Of a stretch of DNA of 64,000 bases, positions 33,614-42,350 are shown one piece after another. The stretch comes from Streptosporangium brasiliense (lineage in GTDB: Bacteria; Actinomycetota; Actinomycetes; Streptosporangiales; Streptosporangiaceae). The translations under genes and the position numbers were made by a program. The notes beneath the pieces were generated by a model that was given only the letters and a program-made list of their open reading frames with translations, did no database searches and was not told the DNA's origin. The stretch's first letter is position 1. Each line of letters opens with the position of its first letter. The DNA lies in assembly GCF_030811595.1 (NCBI RefSeq), contig NZ_JAUSRB010000002.1, positions 2,046,001 to 2,110,000 on the forward strand. Reading direction: 5' to 3'.

Positions 33614-35347
33614 TCACGGACGGGGGATGTTCCGCAGGTTCGCCCTGGCCATGTCGATCATGCGTCCCACCCCGCCGGTCAGCACGACCTTCCCCGCCCC
33701 CAGGGCGAACCCCTTGACCTGCTTGGCGGTGATGCGCGGCGGCATCGAGAGCACGTCGGGGTCGGTGACCACGTCCACCAGATAGGGGCCGGGTGCCGCG
33801 AAGGCCGTGGCCAGCGCCTCGCGGACCTGTGCGGGCTTCTCGACGCGGACCGAGCCCAGCCCGATCGCGGCGGCGATCGCCGCGTAGTCGACGGGGGTGA
33901 CGTCGGTGCCGAAGTCGGGCATCCCGTCGACGAGCATCTCCAGCTTCACCATGCCGAGCGAGGAGTTGTTGAACACCACGATCTTGACGGGCAGGTCGTT
34001 CATCCTGACGGTGAGGAGCTCGCCCATGAGCATGCCGAGCCCGCCGTCGCCGGAGAGCGAGACGACCTGCCGTCCGCGGTCGGCGAGCTGCGCGCCCATG
34101 GCGTGCGGGAGCGCGTTGGCCATGCTGCCGTGCTTGAAGGAGCCGATGACCCGGCGCCGGCCGTTGGGGGTGAGATAGCGCGCGGCCCAGACGTTGCACA
34201 TGCCGGTGTCCACGGTGAACACCGCGTCGTCGGAGGCGAGCTCGTCCACGACGCTCGTCACGTACTCCGGATGGATCGGTGTGTGGTGCTCGATGTCGCG
34301 GGTGTAGGCGTTGACGACGTTGTCCAGCGTCTTCAGGTGCCTGGAGAGCATCTTGTCGAGATAGCGGCGGTCCGTCTTCTGCGCGACCTGCGGCAGCACC
34401 GCCCGCAGCGTCTCGCCGACGTCGCCGTGCACGGCCAGCTCCAGCGGGGTCCGGCGGCCCAGCTGCGCGGGGTCGTGGTCGATCTGGACCGTGCGCCTGC
34501 CCGGCAGGAAGTCGTTGTAGGGGAAGTCGGTGCCCACCAGCACCACCAGGTCGGCCTCGTGCATGGCCTCGTAGCACGCGCCGTATCCCAGCAGCCCGCT
34601 CATCCCCACGTCGTAGGGGTTGTCGTACTGGATCCACTCCTTGCCGCGCAGGGCGTGCCCGACCGGCGCCAGCGTGCGCGCGGCCAGCGACATGACCTCC
34701 TGGTGCGCGCCGCGCACTCCGGCGCCGCAGAACAGCATCACCTTCTCCGCGCCGTTCAGCGCCCTGGCCAGCTCCGCCACCTGGTCGGAGGGGGGCCGGA
34801 CGGTGCCGCGCCGGGTGAGGACGTCGTGGGTGCCGGTGTCGTGCTTGGCCGGCAGGTCCGCCACGTCGCCGGGGAGCACCACGACCGCGACCTCGCCGTG
34901 GCCGATCGCGTGCTGGACGGCGGTGCGCAGCACCCGGGGCATCTGCGCGGCCGTACTGATCATCTCGCAGAAGCCGCTGCAGTCCACGAACAGGCGCCCG
35001 GGGTGGGTCTCCTGGAAGAATCCGGTGCCGATCTCCGCGCTGGAGACGTGCGAGGCCAGCGCGAGCACCGGGGCGCCGCTGCGCTGGGCGTCGTAGAGGC
35101 CCTGGACCAGGTGCGTGTTGCCGGGCCCGCAACTGCCCGCGCAGACCGCCAGACGCCCGGTGACCTGCGCCTCGGCCGCGGCGGCGAACGCCCCGGCCTC
35201 CTCGTTGCGCACGTGGACCCACTCGATGCCGGCGCTCTTGCGGATCGCGTCCACGACCGGGTTCAGGCTGTCGCCCACCACCCCGTAGATCCGCTCCACC
35301 CCGGCCTGGCGCAACACGTCGATGAACTGCTCCGCAACGGTGCCCAT
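33614..35347 (-). CDS. poxB: Pyruvate dehydrogenase (quinone)/pyruvate-oxidase-type TPP enzyme
   Basis: A 577-residue thiamine-diphosphate enzyme of the PoxB type, oxidising pyruvate to acetate and CO2 with electrons passed to quinone. The TPP-activating glutamate is in HVRNEEAGAFAA, the TPP/Mg motif is GDGGLGMLMGELLTVRMN...NNSS, and FAD-binding residues lie in the middle domain (LVGTDFPYNDFLPGRRTVQI). The full length and YGVVGDSLNPVVDAI opening match PoxB rather than acetolactate synthase. ATG 35347 is the start. It sits alone between pcaD and DUF2293 on the same strand. Confidence 0.88.
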   Translation of the reverse strand: MGTVAEQFIDVLRQAGVERIYGVVGDSLNPVVDAIRKSAGIEWVHVRNEEAGAFAAAAEAQVTGRLAVCAGSCGPGNTHLVQGLYDAQRSGAPVLALASHVSSAEIGTGFFQETHPGRLFVDCSGFCEMISTAAQMPRVLRTAVQHAIGHGEVAVVVLPGDVADLPAKHDTGTHDVLTRRGTVRPPSDQVAELARALNGAEKVMLFCGAGVRGAHQEVMSLAARTLAPVGHALRGKEWIQYDNPYDVGMSGLLGYGACYEAMHEADLVVLVGTDFPYNDFLPGRRTVQIDHDPAQLGRRTPLELAVHGDVGETLRAVLPQVAQKTDRRYLDKMLSRHLKTLDNVVNAYTRDIEHHTPIHPEYVTSVVDELASDDAVFTVDTGMCNVWAARYLTPNGRRRVIGSFKHGSMANALPHAMGAQLADRGRQVVSLSGDGGLGMLMGELLTVRMNDLPVKIVVFNNSSLGMVKLEMLVDGMPDFGTDVTPVDYAAIAAAIGLGSVRVEKPAQVREALATAFAAPGPYLVDVVTDPDVLSMPPRITAKQVKGFALGAGKVVLTGGVGRMIDMARANLRNIPRP

Positions 35348-35399
35348 GGTCCCCCCTCGCCTATCGCGTCATCGGGTTACCTCACCGGTTTTCGCCAGG

Positions 35400-36140
35400 T
35401 CACTCCCCGAGGAAGTGACCGATCAGCTCGCGGGAGACCTCGCCGGGCCGTTCGACGGAGGCCAGGTGGGCCGCTCCGGGCAGCACGACCAGCCGGGCGC
35501 CGGGGATGCCCGCGGCGATCCGCTCGCCGTGCTCGGGCGGGGTGGCCGGGTCGTCGGCGCCGGCCAGCACCAGCGTGGGCGCCCTGATCGCGGCCAGGTC
35601 GGGGCGGAGGTCCATGGCCCCGATGGCCTCACAGCAGGCCGCGTAGCCCTCGGCCGAGACGCCGCCGAGCATCGCGACGTACGGCTCGCGCCCGGCGTAG
35701 CCCGGCGTGAACCACCGGGCGGCGACCGCGTCGGCGATCGACGCCGTGCCGCCCGTCCGCGCCGCGTCCGCCCGCTCGGCCCAGAATTCGGGGGTGTTCA
35801 GCTTGGCGGAGGTGCACAGCAGCGCCAGCCGGTGGATCCGCTCCGGCGCGTGCGCCGCCAGCCACATGCCCACCATGCCGCCCAGCGACAGCCCGGCGAA
35901 GGAGACCTGCGGCAGCTCCAGCCGGTCCAGCAGCTCCAGCAGGTCACCACCCAGGTCGGCGATCGAGCACCGCCCGCCGGCCGGTGACCGCCCGTGCCCG
36001 CGATGGTCGTGCCGGATGATCCGGAAGCGCCGGGCCAACGCCTCCATCTGCGGCTCCCACATCTCCAGCGTGGTGCCCAGCGAGCCGGACAGCACGACCG
36101 GCGGCGCCGTCACGGGACCGTCGATCTCGTAATGCAGCAT
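35400..36140 (-). CDS. pcaD: 3-oxoadipate enol-lactonase-like alpha/beta hydrolase
   Basis: A 246-residue hydrolase of the PcaD family. The nucleophile elbow is GLSLGGMVGMWLA, the acid lies in GADDPATPP and the histidine in GAAHLASVERP. The pattern HDHRGHGRSPAGG is typical. PcaD opens 3-oxoadipate enol-lactone in the beta-ketoadipate pathway, but no pca partners are near, so the substrate is uncertain. ATG 36140 (MLHYEIDGPVTAPP) is chosen over the open frame upstream, which has no family similarity. The next gene downstream, poxB, starts in the same direction 52 bp later. Confidence 0.8.
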   Translation of the reverse strand: MLHYEIDGPVTAPPVVLSGSLGTTLEMWEPQMEALARRFRIIRHDHRGHGRSPAGGRCSIADLGGDLLELLDRLELPQVSFAGLSLGGMVGMWLAAHAPERIHRLALLCTSAKLNTPEFWAERADAARTGGTASIADAVAARWFTPGYAGREPYVAMLGGVSAEGYAACCEAIGAMDLRPDLAAIRAPTLVLAGADDPATPPEHGERIAAGIPGARLVVLPGAAHLASVERPGEVSRELIGHFLGE

Positions 36141-36278
36141 TCTCACCTGCCGGACAGAGGTTCCCCGCCGGGCACACCATAGCCGAGCGGGCGCCGGCGG
36201 TGCCGTGGCAGGTGGGCGGTGCCTCCGGTGACCGGTCACCGGGGCCGGCCCGGCTGGACACAGTGAGACGCGCGGCAG

Positions 36279-36440
36279 GTGCGTGACGACGGCCGGATCG
36301 TCGAGTCCACCCGCTCGATCTGTCGGGGCGACCGCTACCGCGTGACCTCCGAGCTGTCCTTCCACGCCGACTCCGGCCGACCTCGCCCGGCCGGGACGTT
36401 GAAATTGAAACGGTCCACACATTTACCAGTTCTGATATGA
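36279..36440 (+). pseudogene. Possible gene relic (53 codons)
   Basis: The 350-bp gap between pcaD and the serine hydrolase gene contains a plus-strand frame with coding-like composition (VRDDGRIVESTRSICRGDRY, then RVTSELSFHADSGRPRP), ending at TGA 36440. I do not recognise the family. It has no ribosome site and no upstream body, so it may be a 3' remnant or chance. Very tentative. Confidence 0.22.
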
Positions 36441-36446
36441 CCGTTT
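36408..36446. promoter_or_regulatory. Inverted repeat upstream of the Tat serine hydrolase
   Basis: AAACGGTC (36408-36415) and GACCGTTT (36439-36446) are separated by 23 bp of AT-rich sequence, 65 bp before the start. A possible two-half-site operator; no cognate regulator known. Confidence 0.4.
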
Positions 36447-36510
36447 ATTTGGTCTCGTGGGCGTTTAGGATGCTGACCCTCGTGATACGCGTGTGACTTG
36501 GGGGTCGGAA

Positions 36511-37773
36511 GTGACAGTGCTCAGCCGTCGGAACCTTCTCAAAGCGGGTGTGGGATTCGTGCCCGCCGTCGCTCTGGGCACCGGGACCGCCCAGGCCACA
36601 CCCGTCATCAGGGGCACCGGGACCGTGCCCGCCGCGCTGGCCGGGTTCGACACCGCCATACGGACGTACATCGCCGAGCGCCAGATCACGCACGCCCAGC
36701 TCGCCGTGGCCAGGAAGGGCAAGATCCTGCTCGCCCGCGGCTACCGCTACGCGGACCGGAAGTCGGGCGACATGCCGGTCTGGCTGCCCCCGCTGCAGCC
36801 CACCGCGCTGTTCCGCGTCGCCAGCCTGAGCAAGCACCTCACCTCCGCGGCGATCATGCGGCTGGTCCAGGACGGCAAGCTCGGCCTGTCGGCGCCGGTC
36901 ACCACGCTGCTCGGCCTGTCGGCCGAGGCCGACCCGCGCCTCGCGCAGGTCACCGTGCTCCGCCTGATGCAGCACCTGGGCGGCTGGGACCGGAACGTCT
37001 CGAAGGACCAGCTCTGGATCGACCACACCATCTCCGCCACGCTGGACGTGCCGCTGCCGATCGGTCACGACGACATCATCCGCTACACCACCGCGCGCCC
37101 CCTGGACTTCGACCCCGGCTCGAAGATGGTCTACAGCAACTACGGCTACATGCTGCTCGGCCGGATCATCGAGAAGGTCTCCGGCACGAGCTACGAGTCC
37201 TACATCCAGCAGAAGCTGCTGGCTCCCGTCGGCATCACCCGGATGCGGCTGGGCCGCAGCCTCAAGACGGAGGCCGCGTCGACCGAGGTGCCCTACGTCT
37301 CGAAATACACCAACAAGAGCGTGGTGGACGACTCCGGGACCGTGGTGCCCTACCCCTACGGCGGCTTCAACATGCCCAACCAGGACGCCAACGGCGGCTG
37401 GCTGGCCTCCGCCGTCGACCTGGTGAAGTTCGGCATGGTCTTCGACGCCGCCGGGCCGGTGCTCAACGCGGCCTCGATCGCCAAGGTGTTCGCCAAGCCG
37501 GAGATCGGCGTCAACGGCAACGGGTCGTGGTACGGCGGCGGCTGGTGGGTCCGCTCGAACGGCAGCGGGCTCAACACCTGGCACAACGGCTCGATGCCCG
37601 GCACCTTCAGCTTCCTGGCCCGGATCCAGAACGGCATCAGCTACTGCGCCATCTTCAATCGCCGCGAGGAGGAGGGCACGCCCGACTTCGACTCGATCGA
37701 CCCGCTGCTCGGCAAGGCGGCGGGCGCCGTGACCACCTGGCCGACGACCGACCTCACGCCGAACTACTTCTGA
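36511..37773 (+). CDS. Tat-exported serine hydrolase (class C beta-lactamase/DD-peptidase-like)
   Basis: A 420-residue exported serine hydrolase. The Tat motif SRRNLLKAG starts at residue 5, with cleavage likely after AQA. The active-site SxxK is S105-L-S-K108 (FRVASLSKHL), the second motif YSN is Y208-N210, and a C-terminal HNG (TWHNGSMPG) replaces KTG as in esterase-type members. Family members include esterases, D-aminopeptidases and peptidoglycan DD-peptidases. GTG 36511 is chosen; GTG 36493 is also in frame. Its last 20 bp overlap the 3' end of the AraC gene on the other strand. Confidence 0.88.
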   Translation: MTVLSRRNLLKAGVGFVPAVALGTGTAQATPVIRGTGTVPAALAGFDTAIRTYIAERQITHAQLAVARKGKILLARGYRYADRKSGDMPVWLPPLQPTALFRVASLSKHLTSAAIMRLVQDGKLGLSAPVTTLLGLSAEADPRLAQVTVLRLMQHLGGWDRNVSKDQLWIDHTISATLDVPLPIGHDDIIRYTTARPLDFDPGSKMVYSNYGYMLLGRIIEKVSGTSYESYIQQKLLAPVGITRMRLGRSLKTEAASTEVPYVSKYTNKSVVDDSGTVVPYPYGGFNMPNQDANGGWLASAVDLVKFGMVFDAAGPVLNAASIAKVFAKPEIGVNGNGSWYGGGWWVRSNGSGLNTWHNGSMPGTFSFLARIQNGISYCAIFNRREEEGTPDFDSIDPLLGKAAGAVTTWPTTDLTPNYF

Positions 37774-38722
37774 CGGCGGCGAGCCCGGAGCCCGGGCGCG
37801 AGCGGCGATACTCGCCGGGCGTCTGGCCGCACCAGGCACGGAAGGCCAGGTGGAAGCCGACGCCGGAGCGGTAGCCGACGCGTTCGGAGATGCGGCCCTG
37901 CGCCAGTGTCGTCTCGGTCAGCAGCCGGGCGGCCTCCTGCATCCGGCGGCCGGTCAGATGGCGCATCGGCGGCTCGCCGACGAGGTCGCGGAAGGTCGCG
38001 GCGAAGGCCGACCGCGACAGCCCAGCCTCGGCCGCCAGCGACTCCAGCGTCCACGGCTCGGCGAACCGGCTGTGCACCGCCAGCAGCGCCCTGCTGATCG
38101 CCGGGTGGCGCAGCGCGCGCAGCACCGGTTCGCCGAGCGTGAGCTCGCTCAGCGCGGCACGCAGGGCGAGCACGAACGTCAGCTCGAAGGCCCGCAGCGC
38201 CACCAGCCCCGCGCCGGGCTCGCCGTCCGCCCATTCGCCGGCCAGCCCCCGCAGCGTGTCGGCCAGCAGCGGCTGGCCCTCCAGCATCGCCCGGTCGAGC
38301 ACGAACACCGCCGGCAGCGCGTGGTAGAGCGGGGCCGCGGCGGCTCCGTCGTAGTGCAGCCCGCCGCAGAGCATGGTCGTCGCCGGCCCCGGGCCGTCGA
38401 TCTCGACGGTGCGCACGGTGCCGGGCTGCCTGGCGGGCAGGACGGTGGCCAGCGGGACGGTGGGACGGCCCGGCCGGTCGGCGAGCCGGTGCCCGCTGCC
38501 GCGGGGGAAGACGGCCAGGTCGCCGGCGCGCAGCCGGATCGGCCCGGCCACCTCGGGCATCTCCACCGTGCACTCGCCCTCCTGCACGTAGTGCAGCAGG
38601 GCGCAGTGCTCCCGCTCGCCCGCGATGCCCCAGGGCGCCCGGGCCGACCACCGGCTGTGGAAGACGCCGTGCAGGCGCAGTGGGGCGAGCAGCTCGCTCA
38701 GCAGATCTCCGTCACATTCCAC
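37754..38722 (-). CDS. AraC-family regulator with cupin domain
   Basis: A 322-residue regulator. The N-terminal cupin_6 sensing domain (HYVQEGECTVEMPEVAGPIR, LAVFPRGSGHRLADR) is followed by the two-HTH AraC domain (WTLESLAAEAGLSRSAFAAT and ISERVGYRSGVGFHLAFRAW). Start is GTG 38722 after AAGGAT. It is divergent from an NmrA-like gene (38827) with 104 bp between, a typical arrangement in which the AraC protein controls its neighbour. It overlaps the serine hydrolase tail-to-tail by 20 bp. Confidence 0.93.
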   Translation of the reverse strand: MECDGDLLSELLAPLRLHGVFHSRWSARAPWGIAGEREHCALLHYVQEGECTVEMPEVAGPIRLRAGDLAVFPRGSGHRLADRPGRPTVPLATVLPARQPGTVRTVEIDGPGPATTMLCGGLHYDGAAAAPLYHALPAVFVLDRAMLEGQPLLADTLRGLAGEWADGEPGAGLVALRAFELTFVLALRAALSELTLGEPVLRALRHPAISRALLAVHSRFAEPWTLESLAAEAGLSRSAFAATFRDLVGEPPMRHLTGRRMQEAARLLTETTLAQGRISERVGYRSGVGFHLAFRAWCGQTPGEYRRSRPGSGLAAVRSSSA

Positions 38723-38826
38723 GGACGATCCTTAAATCTCAGGGGACCCATCTATATCGATCGTATCGAACAGGGCTGCGCAGACTGGTCACCGGCACAC
38801 AGCCCCGATCACTGATGGAGTATGTG

Positions 38827-39738
38827 ATGACATCGACCGAGCCGCAGCGCCACCTCGTGGTCGGCGCGACGGGAGCGCAGGGCGGCGCCGTCGCCCGGCG
38901 GCTGCTGGAGGAGGGGCACCGGGTCCGCGGGCTGACCCGCTCGGCCGGCGGCCACGGCCGTCTCCCGGACGGGGTGGAGCCCTTCGCCGGAGACCTCGGC
39001 GACCCCGGGCAGGCCAGGGCGGCCTTCGCCGGGATGACGCACGCCTCGGTGCTGCTCCCCATGATCTACGGACCGGAGCAGGTCGCCTCCTACGTGCGCA
39101 ACGTCGCCGACGCGGCGCTCGCGGCCGGCCTGCGGCGCCTGGTGTTCAACACCGGCAACCGCCTGCCGGAGGCCGTCACCGAGGTGGCGGCCTTCGAGAC
39201 CAGGCGGGCCGCCGCCGCGGCGCTGCTCGGTTCGGGCGTGCCCACCGTCGTCCTGCGCCCGCCGATCTATCTCGACAACCTCTGCGCCCCCTGGGCGGCG
39301 GGGCCGCTCGTCCGTGACGGCGTGCTGCGCTACCCGCTGCCCGCCCGCTCCCCGGTCGCGTGGCTCAGCCACGGCGACCTCGCCGCGGCGACGGTGGCCG
39401 CCCTCACCCGGGACGGCCTGGCCGGCACCGTCCTCGACCTCGGCGGGCCCGACACGGTGACCGGTCCGGAGCTGGCCGCCGCCTTCGCCGCCGAGCTGGG
39501 CCGCCGGGTCGACTACGTCGCCCAGGATCCCGCCGAGTTCGAGGCGGGGCTGGCCCACGCGCTCGGCGCCCCCGCGGCGGCCGGAGTGGCCGCGACCTAC
39601 CGGTGGGTCGCCGACGCCGGCGAGACCCTGTACGGCGTGGACCACCGGGCGGTGGAGGAGACCCTGGGGATCCGGCTCACGCCGCTGCGCGCCTGGATCG
39701 CCGCCCAGCCCTGGCACGCCCTCGCCGGAGCCGCGTGA
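38827..39738 (+). CDS. NmrA-like NAD(P)-binding oxidoreductase
   Basis: A 303-residue Rossmann-fold protein of the NmrA/atypical SDR group. It has the nucleotide motif LVVGATGAQGGAVARRLLEE and the typical substrate-side segments FNTGNRLPEAVTEVA and VLRPPIYLDNLCAPWAAG, without the classical YxxxK active site. These proteins act as quinone reductases or as redox sensors. ATG 38827 is preferred because GGAG lies 6 bp upstream; ATG 38815 is an alternative. It is likely regulated by the divergent AraC gene and co-transcribed with the SnoaL-like gene that follows. Confidence 0.85.
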   Translation: MTSTEPQRHLVVGATGAQGGAVARRLLEEGHRVRGLTRSAGGHGRLPDGVEPFAGDLGDPGQARAAFAGMTHASVLLPMIYGPEQVASYVRNVADAALAAGLRRLVFNTGNRLPEAVTEVAAFETRRAAAAALLGSGVPTVVLRPPIYLDNLCAPWAAGPLVRDGVLRYPLPARSPVAWLSHGDLAAATVAALTRDGLAGTVLDLGGPDTVTGPELAAAFAAELGRRVDYVAQDPAEFEAGLAHALGAPAAAGVAATYRWVADAGETLYGVDHRAVEETLGIRLTPLRAWIAAQPWHALAGAA

Positions 39739-40250
39739 TGACCGCCCCGCGTCGTACGGCGGGCGGTACGGCGGGAGACGTCCCGGGTGAGGCGGCCGCC
39801 ACGGGCGCCCACGGCACGGCCAGCGGGAATCCTCGCGGGGCGGCCGACGCGGCGGCCTGCCGGGCGGAGATCGTCCGCCTGCACGGGATCATCGAAGGCT
39901 GGCTGTCGGGCAGGACGCCGCGCACCGCCGGGGAGTTCGCGGCCTTCGCGCAGGCGCATCTGCCGGACTTCACGCTCAGCGGGCCGGACGGCGCCTCGCT
40001 CACCCGCGGACAGGTGCTGGCCTGGGTCGAGGCCGCGCACGGCCGGGTGCCCGGGATCGAGATACGGATCCGGGAGGTGGAGCTGGTCGCGGCGGCCGGG
40101 CCGCTGCTCGTCGCCGCCTACCAGGAGTGGCAGTACGGCACGGGCGCCGACCGGAACCGCCGTGCCACCGTGGTGTTCCTCCGCGATCCGGACGCCCCTC
40201 ACGGACTGCGCTGGCGGCATCTGCACGAGACCTGGACGCCCGAGCCATAG
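39738..40250 (+). CDS. SnoaL-like (NTF2-fold) protein
   Basis: A 170-residue protein. The last ~125 residues form an NTF2-like domain of the SnoaL/DUF4440 kind: EIVRLHGIIEGWLSGRTPRT, FAQAHLPDFTLSGPDGASLT and WRHLHETWTPEP. The first ~45 residues are a disordered Ala/Gly/Thr-rich stretch. ATG 39738 overlaps the last base of the NmrA-like stop; a GTG three bases earlier is in frame. NTF2-fold members may be cyclases, hydrolases or non-catalytic. Partner of the NmrA-like gene by coupling. Confidence 0.75.
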   Translation: MTAPRRTAGGTAGDVPGEAAATGAHGTASGNPRGAADAAACRAEIVRLHGIIEGWLSGRTPRTAGEFAAFAQAHLPDFTLSGPDGASLTRGQVLAWVEAAHGRVPGIEIRIREVELVAAAGPLLVAAYQEWQYGTGADRNRRATVVFLRDPDAPHGLRWRHLHETWTPEP

Positions 40251-40572
40251 CCGCGCCCGGCGCCGGCCGTACGGGTTCCGGGCTGCGCGTCCCGGCGCCG
40301 GCCGTGCGGATTCCGGGCCGGGCGCTGCGTGGACGTCGGGCCACGGGTGTCTCCGGCCGGCCGGGGCAGAACCGCAGTTCAGCACGTCGTAATGCCGCTA
40401 GAAACGGCTAATGTCACGATTTCAATATCACTTCCCTGTTGCCGCGATATATCGGATCTATCACCGTATTCTTCTCAAACTTGCCTGTGGCGCCGATTCG
40501 CCGGAACGTGCGTACAGCGGCACGCGACGGACGCGCGGGAGGCAGCGCTTCCATGCCGGGGCGGGCACCGCC

Positions 40573-40743
40573 GGTGTCCCGGCGTGCGTCCGGCGAGCCG
40601 CTCCGCTGCTCGCGGCCTCCGGCGCGATCCTGCTCGCCACCACGACACTCGTCGGGCTGACCATGTACGCCACCTCGGTGGCGGACGGGGGCGTCCGCCA
40701 GACGCTGGAGACGGTGCTGATCGGGACCGCCGGGGCCGTGATC
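40573..40743 (+). pseudogene. Remnant of an FtsX-like ABC permease N-terminus
   Basis: A plus-strand frame reads GVPACVRRAAPLLAASGAIL followed by LATTTLVGLTMYATSVADGG and VRQTLETVL. This matches, by pattern, the first transmembrane segment of actinobacterial FtsX-family permeases ('...LLLATTxL...YATSVADAGVRRTLE'). The rest of the ~800-residue permease is absent and the frame continues into low-complexity sequence to 40878. The flanking 320 bp upstream (40251-40572) contain no gene. Identification is from memory of the family pattern. Confidence 0.45.
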
Positions 40744-40865
40744 AGGCCCCGGCGCGCGGCGGCTCCTCCGGCCCGATCGCCGGCACGCGGGATCCCCGTC
40801 CCCGCCGTCCGGCCATATGAGGTCGCGGCGTGTCCGTCGGCTGAGCCGTCGTCACCCGACAAGAA

Positions 40866-40885
40866 ACCTCGACCATAGTCGAGGT
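40866..40885. promoter_or_regulatory. SoxR box
   Basis: ACCTCGAC-CATA-GTCGAGGT is a perfect 8-bp-arm palindrome with the exact spacing of the known SoxR operator CCTCAAG-N4-CTTGAGG. It lies 20 bp before soxR, so autoregulation is likely. Confidence 0.8.
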
Positions 40886-40904
40886 CAACCCGTAGCATCC
40901 GGCC

Positions 40905-41417
40905 ATGACCAAACCCCCTTTCGATGCAGCCGAACTAACCGTCGGCCAGCTCGCCGCGCGCTCCGGCGTGGCGGTCACCGCCCTGCACTTCTACGAGGAC
41001 AAGGGCCTCATCCGCAGCCGCAGGACGGCGGGCAACCAGCGCCGCTACCCCCGTGACACCCTGCGCCGGGTCGCCTTCATCCGGGTGGCGCACCGGGTCG
41101 GCATCCCGCTGCGCATGGTCGCCGAGACCCTGGCGGAGCTGCCCGAGGGGCGCACTCCCACCCGCGCCGACTGGACCCGCCTGTCCGCGGCCTGGCGTGC
41201 CGAACTCGACACCCGCATCGACCAGCTCACCCGCCTGCGCGACGACCTGTCCGACTGCATCGGCTGCGGCTGCCTGTCCATCGACCGGTGTGTCCTGCGC
41301 AACTCCGACGACCGGCTCGGCGACGAGGGGACCGGCCCGCGCCGCCTCCTCGGCGGACGGCTCGCCCAGGAGAGCCGGAGCGATCCCCCAGACGAGGGTC
41401 CGGCCGGCCGTCCATAA
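40905..41417 (+). CDS. soxR: Redox-sensitive transcriptional activator SoxR
   Basis: A 170-residue MerR-family regulator. After the HTH (LTVGQLAARSGVAVTALHFY) and dimer helix it has the SoxR [2Fe-2S] motif C-x2-C-x-C-x5-C at C118, C121, C123 and C129 (E. coli C119/122/124/130). Oxidation of the cluster, typically by redox-cycling compounds, activates target promoters. The C-terminal ~35 residues are an extra disordered tail. ATG 40905 is 20 bp after a SoxR box. In actinomycetes SoxR responds to endogenous pigments or quinones; the AhpD-like and flavoprotein genes downstream are possible targets but carry no obvious second box. Confidence 0.95.
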   Translation: MTKPPFDAAELTVGQLAARSGVAVTALHFYEDKGLIRSRRTAGNQRRYPRDTLRRVAFIRVAHRVGIPLRMVAETLAELPEGRTPTRADWTRLSAAWRAELDTRIDQLTRLRDDLSDCIGCGCLSIDRCVLRNSDDRLGDEGTGPRRLLGGRLAQESRSDPPDEGPAGRP

Positions 41418-41627
41418 AAGGGATGTTCGCCGAAGCATTCCGTGCCGTGGTCACCGACTGATGTCGGGTCGTTTAATCCGGCACGTGTGGGATGTCAAAT
41501 TTCCGGCTGGCAGGAAGCGGTTGTCGGCGGTCAGGTTGCTGACTTCCGGTTGTCTGGTCCGCAGGTCGCGGAGCGCGCACAGTTATCCGTGCGAGGACAG
41601 ATAAACAGCCTGCAAGGGAGCCGAGAA

Positions 41628-42350
41628 ATGACGAACGCAGTCGCACTTCCGGTCCGTTCGGATGTCACCGACAAAATTGTCCGCTCGGATGTCGCCGACA
41701 AACTCGCGGACATACTTTCTCCCCGAGTCTTACCATGCGACGTCGAATGGCCGGTGCGGAACGGCCCAGGTGAGTACAACCACGAGGGTTCCTCGACCCC
41801 GCACATCACCCTTAACTCCGACGAGCCCGGGATCCGCGGTCTGTTCAAATACCGTCCGGAGGCGGCTTTCCCGCTGAACGGGCTGGTGGAGGTGCTGCTG
41901 TTCAGGGAGAATTCCCTGTCGCGCGGTGAGCGGGAGCTGATCGCGACGTATGTGTCGGCGCTGAACGAGTGCCGGTTCTGTTTCTTCACGCACGCCGCCA
42001 TCGCGGCCGCCCACCTGTCCGAGGGGATGACGTTGGTGGAGCAGGTCCGCGCCGACCTGGACGCGGCGCCGGTCTCGGACAAGCTGAGGGCCCTGCTGGT
42101 CATCGCGGCCGCAGTGCAGCAGAGCGGGAAGAAGGTCTCCAAGGAGGACGTCGCCGCCGCGCGGGCGGCGGGCGCGACGGACCTGGAGATCCACGACACG
42201 GTGCTGATCGCGGCGGCGTTCTGCATGTACAACCGCTACGTCGACGGCCTGGCCACGGTCGCCACCGACGACCCGGCGCACTATGCCGCGCGCGCGCAGC
42301 GCAGCGACGGATACCTGGCCGTGCTGACCGACTCGCTGAGCCAGAGCTGA
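41628..42350 (+). CDS. AhpD/carboxymuconolactone decarboxylase-family peroxidase-like protein
   Basis: A 240-residue protein with the AhpD-fold active site ECRFCFFTHAAIA: glutamate, C115-x2-C118 and H122. It belongs to the 'peroxidase-related' alkylhydroperoxidase branch. The first ~35 residues are an unusual extension with an internal repeat (RSDVTDKIV/RSDVADKLA). ATG 41628 follows AAGGGAG; the frame is open 186 bp further upstream, but without ribosome site or coding bias. The 210-bp leader contains a short hairpin CGCAC-N8-GTGCG (41576-41593). Position after soxR suggests an oxidative-stress role. Confidence 0.87.
   Translation: MTNAVALPVRSDVTDKIVRSDVADKLADILSPRVLPCDVEWPVRNGPGEYNHEGSSTPHITLNSDEPGIRGLFKYRPEAAFPLNGLVEVLLFRENSLSRGERELIATYVSALNECRFCFFTHAAIAAAHLSEGMTLVEQVRADLDAAPVSDKLRALLVIAAAVQQSGKKVSKEDVAAARAAGATDLEIHDTVLIAAAFCMYNRYVDGLATVATDDPAHYAARAQRSDGYLAVLTDSLSQS

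Noticed and set aside
33197..35587. A 796-codon plus-strand frame opposite poxB
   Set aside because: Antisense shadow; poxB has all TPP motifs on the other strand.
41442..41627. N-terminal extension of the AhpD-like protein
   Set aside because: The frame is open, but AAGGGAG before ATG 41628 and loss of codon bias upstream favour the shorter protein.
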